DNA of 64,000 nt from contig JAKAQB010000010.1 of NCBI GenBank assembly GCA_021811865.1, forward strand, positions 1 to 64,000, read 5' to 3'. The DNA is from Actinomycetes bacterium (GTDB lineage: Bacteria; Actinomycetota; Acidimicrobiia; Acidimicrobiales; Palsa-688). Below, piece after piece: positions 63,247 to 64,000 of the stretch (the stretch's first letter is position 1; each line of letters begins with the position of its first letter). The notes below the pieces were generated by a model. It worked only from the letters and a program-made list of their open reading frames with translations, was not told the origin of the DNA and searched no databases. Both the position numbers and the translations under genes were made by a program.

Positions 63247-64000
63247 ATGACCACCACCGAAGTCCCGCCCCAACCGGTGCCGCTCGAAGCCCTCGGCCCG
63301 GACACGGGACCGGGGGAGAAGTCCATGCTGGATCAGGTGCTTCTGGCCGTGTTCATCGCCGTGCCGTTCGGGGCCATCGTCGCCGCCGTCCCGGTGCTGT
63401 GGGGGTGGGGGCTCAACTGGCGGGATGCGGTCATCGCCGCCGCCATGTACGCCATCTCCGGCCACGGGGTGACGGTCGGCTTCCACCGCCACTTCACCCA
63501 TCACTCGTTCCGTGCCCGCAGGTGGCTGCAGGTGGTCCTCGCCGTCTGCGGCAGCCTGGCCATCCAGGGGCCGGTCATCCAGTGGGTCGCAGACCACCGC
63601 AGGCACCACCGCTACTCCGACCGCGACGGCGACCCGCACTCGCCGTGGCGTTACGGGCGTACCCTCGCCGCCCTGACGAAGGGGTTCTGCTACTCCCATG
63701 TGGGCTGGATGTTCGACTGGAAGCAGACCTCGCAGCGCAAGTACGCCCCGGACCTGGTGGCAGACCGCTGGATCCGGCGCGTGTCGCGCACCTTCCCCTT
63801 GTGGGTGGCCGTGTCGGTGCTCGTCCCGCCGCTCGTCGGTGGGCTCTGGACGATGTCGTGGTCGGGGGCGTGGTGGGCGTTCTTCTGGGGCACCCTGGTC
63901 CGGGTCGGCCTGCTCTACCACGTCACGTTCGCCATCAACTCGGTGTGCCACCTGATCGGGCGGCGCCCCTACAGGACCCGTGACCGCAGCACCAACGTGT
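63247..64000 (+). CDS. fatty acid (acyl-CoA/acyl-lipid delta-9-type) desaturase, cut by the window end
   Basis: 251 residues are visible. The first two His boxes are present: GFHRHFTHHSF (H-x4-H) and DHRRHHRYSD (H-x2-HH). The helix pairs around them (MLDQVLLAVFIAVPFGAIVA; AVSVLVPPLVGGLWT) form the membrane core. The third region begins as NSVCHLIGRRPY; the last box lies outside. It introduces a double bond in a membrane fatty acid using di-iron and O2. ATG at 63247; a GTG one codon earlier is possible. Confidence 0.93.
   Translation, partial: MTTTEVPPQPVPLEALGPDTGPGEKSMLDQVLLAVFIAVPFGAIVAAVPVLWGWGLNWRDAVIAAAMYAISGHGVTVGFHRHFTHHSFRARRWLQVVLAVCGSLAIQGPVIQWVADHRRHHRYSDRDGDPHSPWRYGRTLAALTKGFCYSHVGWMFDWKQTSQRKYAPDLVADRWIRRVSRTFPLWVAVSVLVPPLVGGLWTMSWSGAWWAFFWGTLVRVGLLYHVTFAINSVCHLIGRRPYRTRDRSTNV

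Noticed and set aside
1..64000. CRISPR array or phage genes
   Set aside because: Tandem repeats in the window have no regular unique spacers, no cas genes occur, and no capsid, terminase or integrase proteins are seen. The TnpB is IS-linked.

Overview
The window is a 64 kb piece of a very GC-rich actinobacterial chromosome. An Acidimicrobiia-like organism is the best guess; this is inference from gene content, not from a marker gene. Supporting features are an actinobacterial-type LexA box (GAAC-N4-GTTC), an ImuA'/ImuB/DnaE2 mutasome, an HU protein with a mycobacterial HupB-like lysine tail, the F420 gene cofC, DUF1707/PspC envelope genes, a fused isobutyryl-CoA mutase, and many start codons that sit 5-8 bases after a TANNNT -10 hexamer, as in leaderless actinobacterial transcripts. 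I see no rRNA, tRNA, CRISPR array, prophage or replication origin.

Layout. 0-7 kb: a GNAT-like protein, a DUF4388 protein, a small membrane protein, a single-chain E1 alpha/beta 2-oxoacid dehydrogenase and an OatA-like acyltransferase. 7-16.3 kb: a redox island. A NarL-type two-component system is divergent from a tightly overlapping six-gene operon: small membrane protein, CuA-like cupredoxin, four-cluster Fe-S protein, duplicated DoxX-like protein, NrfD-type quinone subunit and an Ig-like anchored protein. It converges with a cytochrome b gene pair. No molybdopterin, Rieske or cytochrome c subunit is present. 16.3-24.5 kb: icmF, an SH3-like lipoprotein, a glycosyltransferase with a large membrane protein, and a serine hydrolase. 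24.5-26.7 kb: a decayed IS607-type element with a tnpB and a deleted tnpA. 26.7-34.2 kb: a ZnuA-like lipoprotein lacking the usual His ligands, a polysaccharide deacetylase, acyl-CoA ligase plus amidase, and a GH63-like hydrolase. 34.3-38.4 kb: HU and an H1-like protein, rnhB with a RibD-type reductase, mazEF and cofC. 38.4-44.2 kb: a repeat-rich lipoprotein, a Cys-containing small protein, MarR, ACT-malic enzyme and a methyltransferase.

44.2-56.8 kb holds the DNA-damage tolerance genes. imuA'-imuB and dnaE2 are split by an amidase and a MacA-MacB-type exporter that carries two membrane-fusion proteins. Both halves keep a perfect LexA box and a leaderless promoter, so they probably remain one SOS regulon. 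imuA'-imuB is bracketed by two copies of one palindromic element, and all three mutasome proteins carry Gly-rich linkers encoded by tandem minisatellites. 56.8-64 kb: a DUF1707/PspC/PspC-kinase/LuxR envelope-stress module, a secreted beta-helix protein, a poly-Thr small protein, pgeF and the start of a fatty acid desaturase.

The most unusual content is the redox island (CuA motif with His replaced by Pro, one Fe-S Cys replaced by Thr, no catalytic subunit), the split SOS mutasome with its repeats, and the tnpB whose third RuvC motif lacks the usual Asp.
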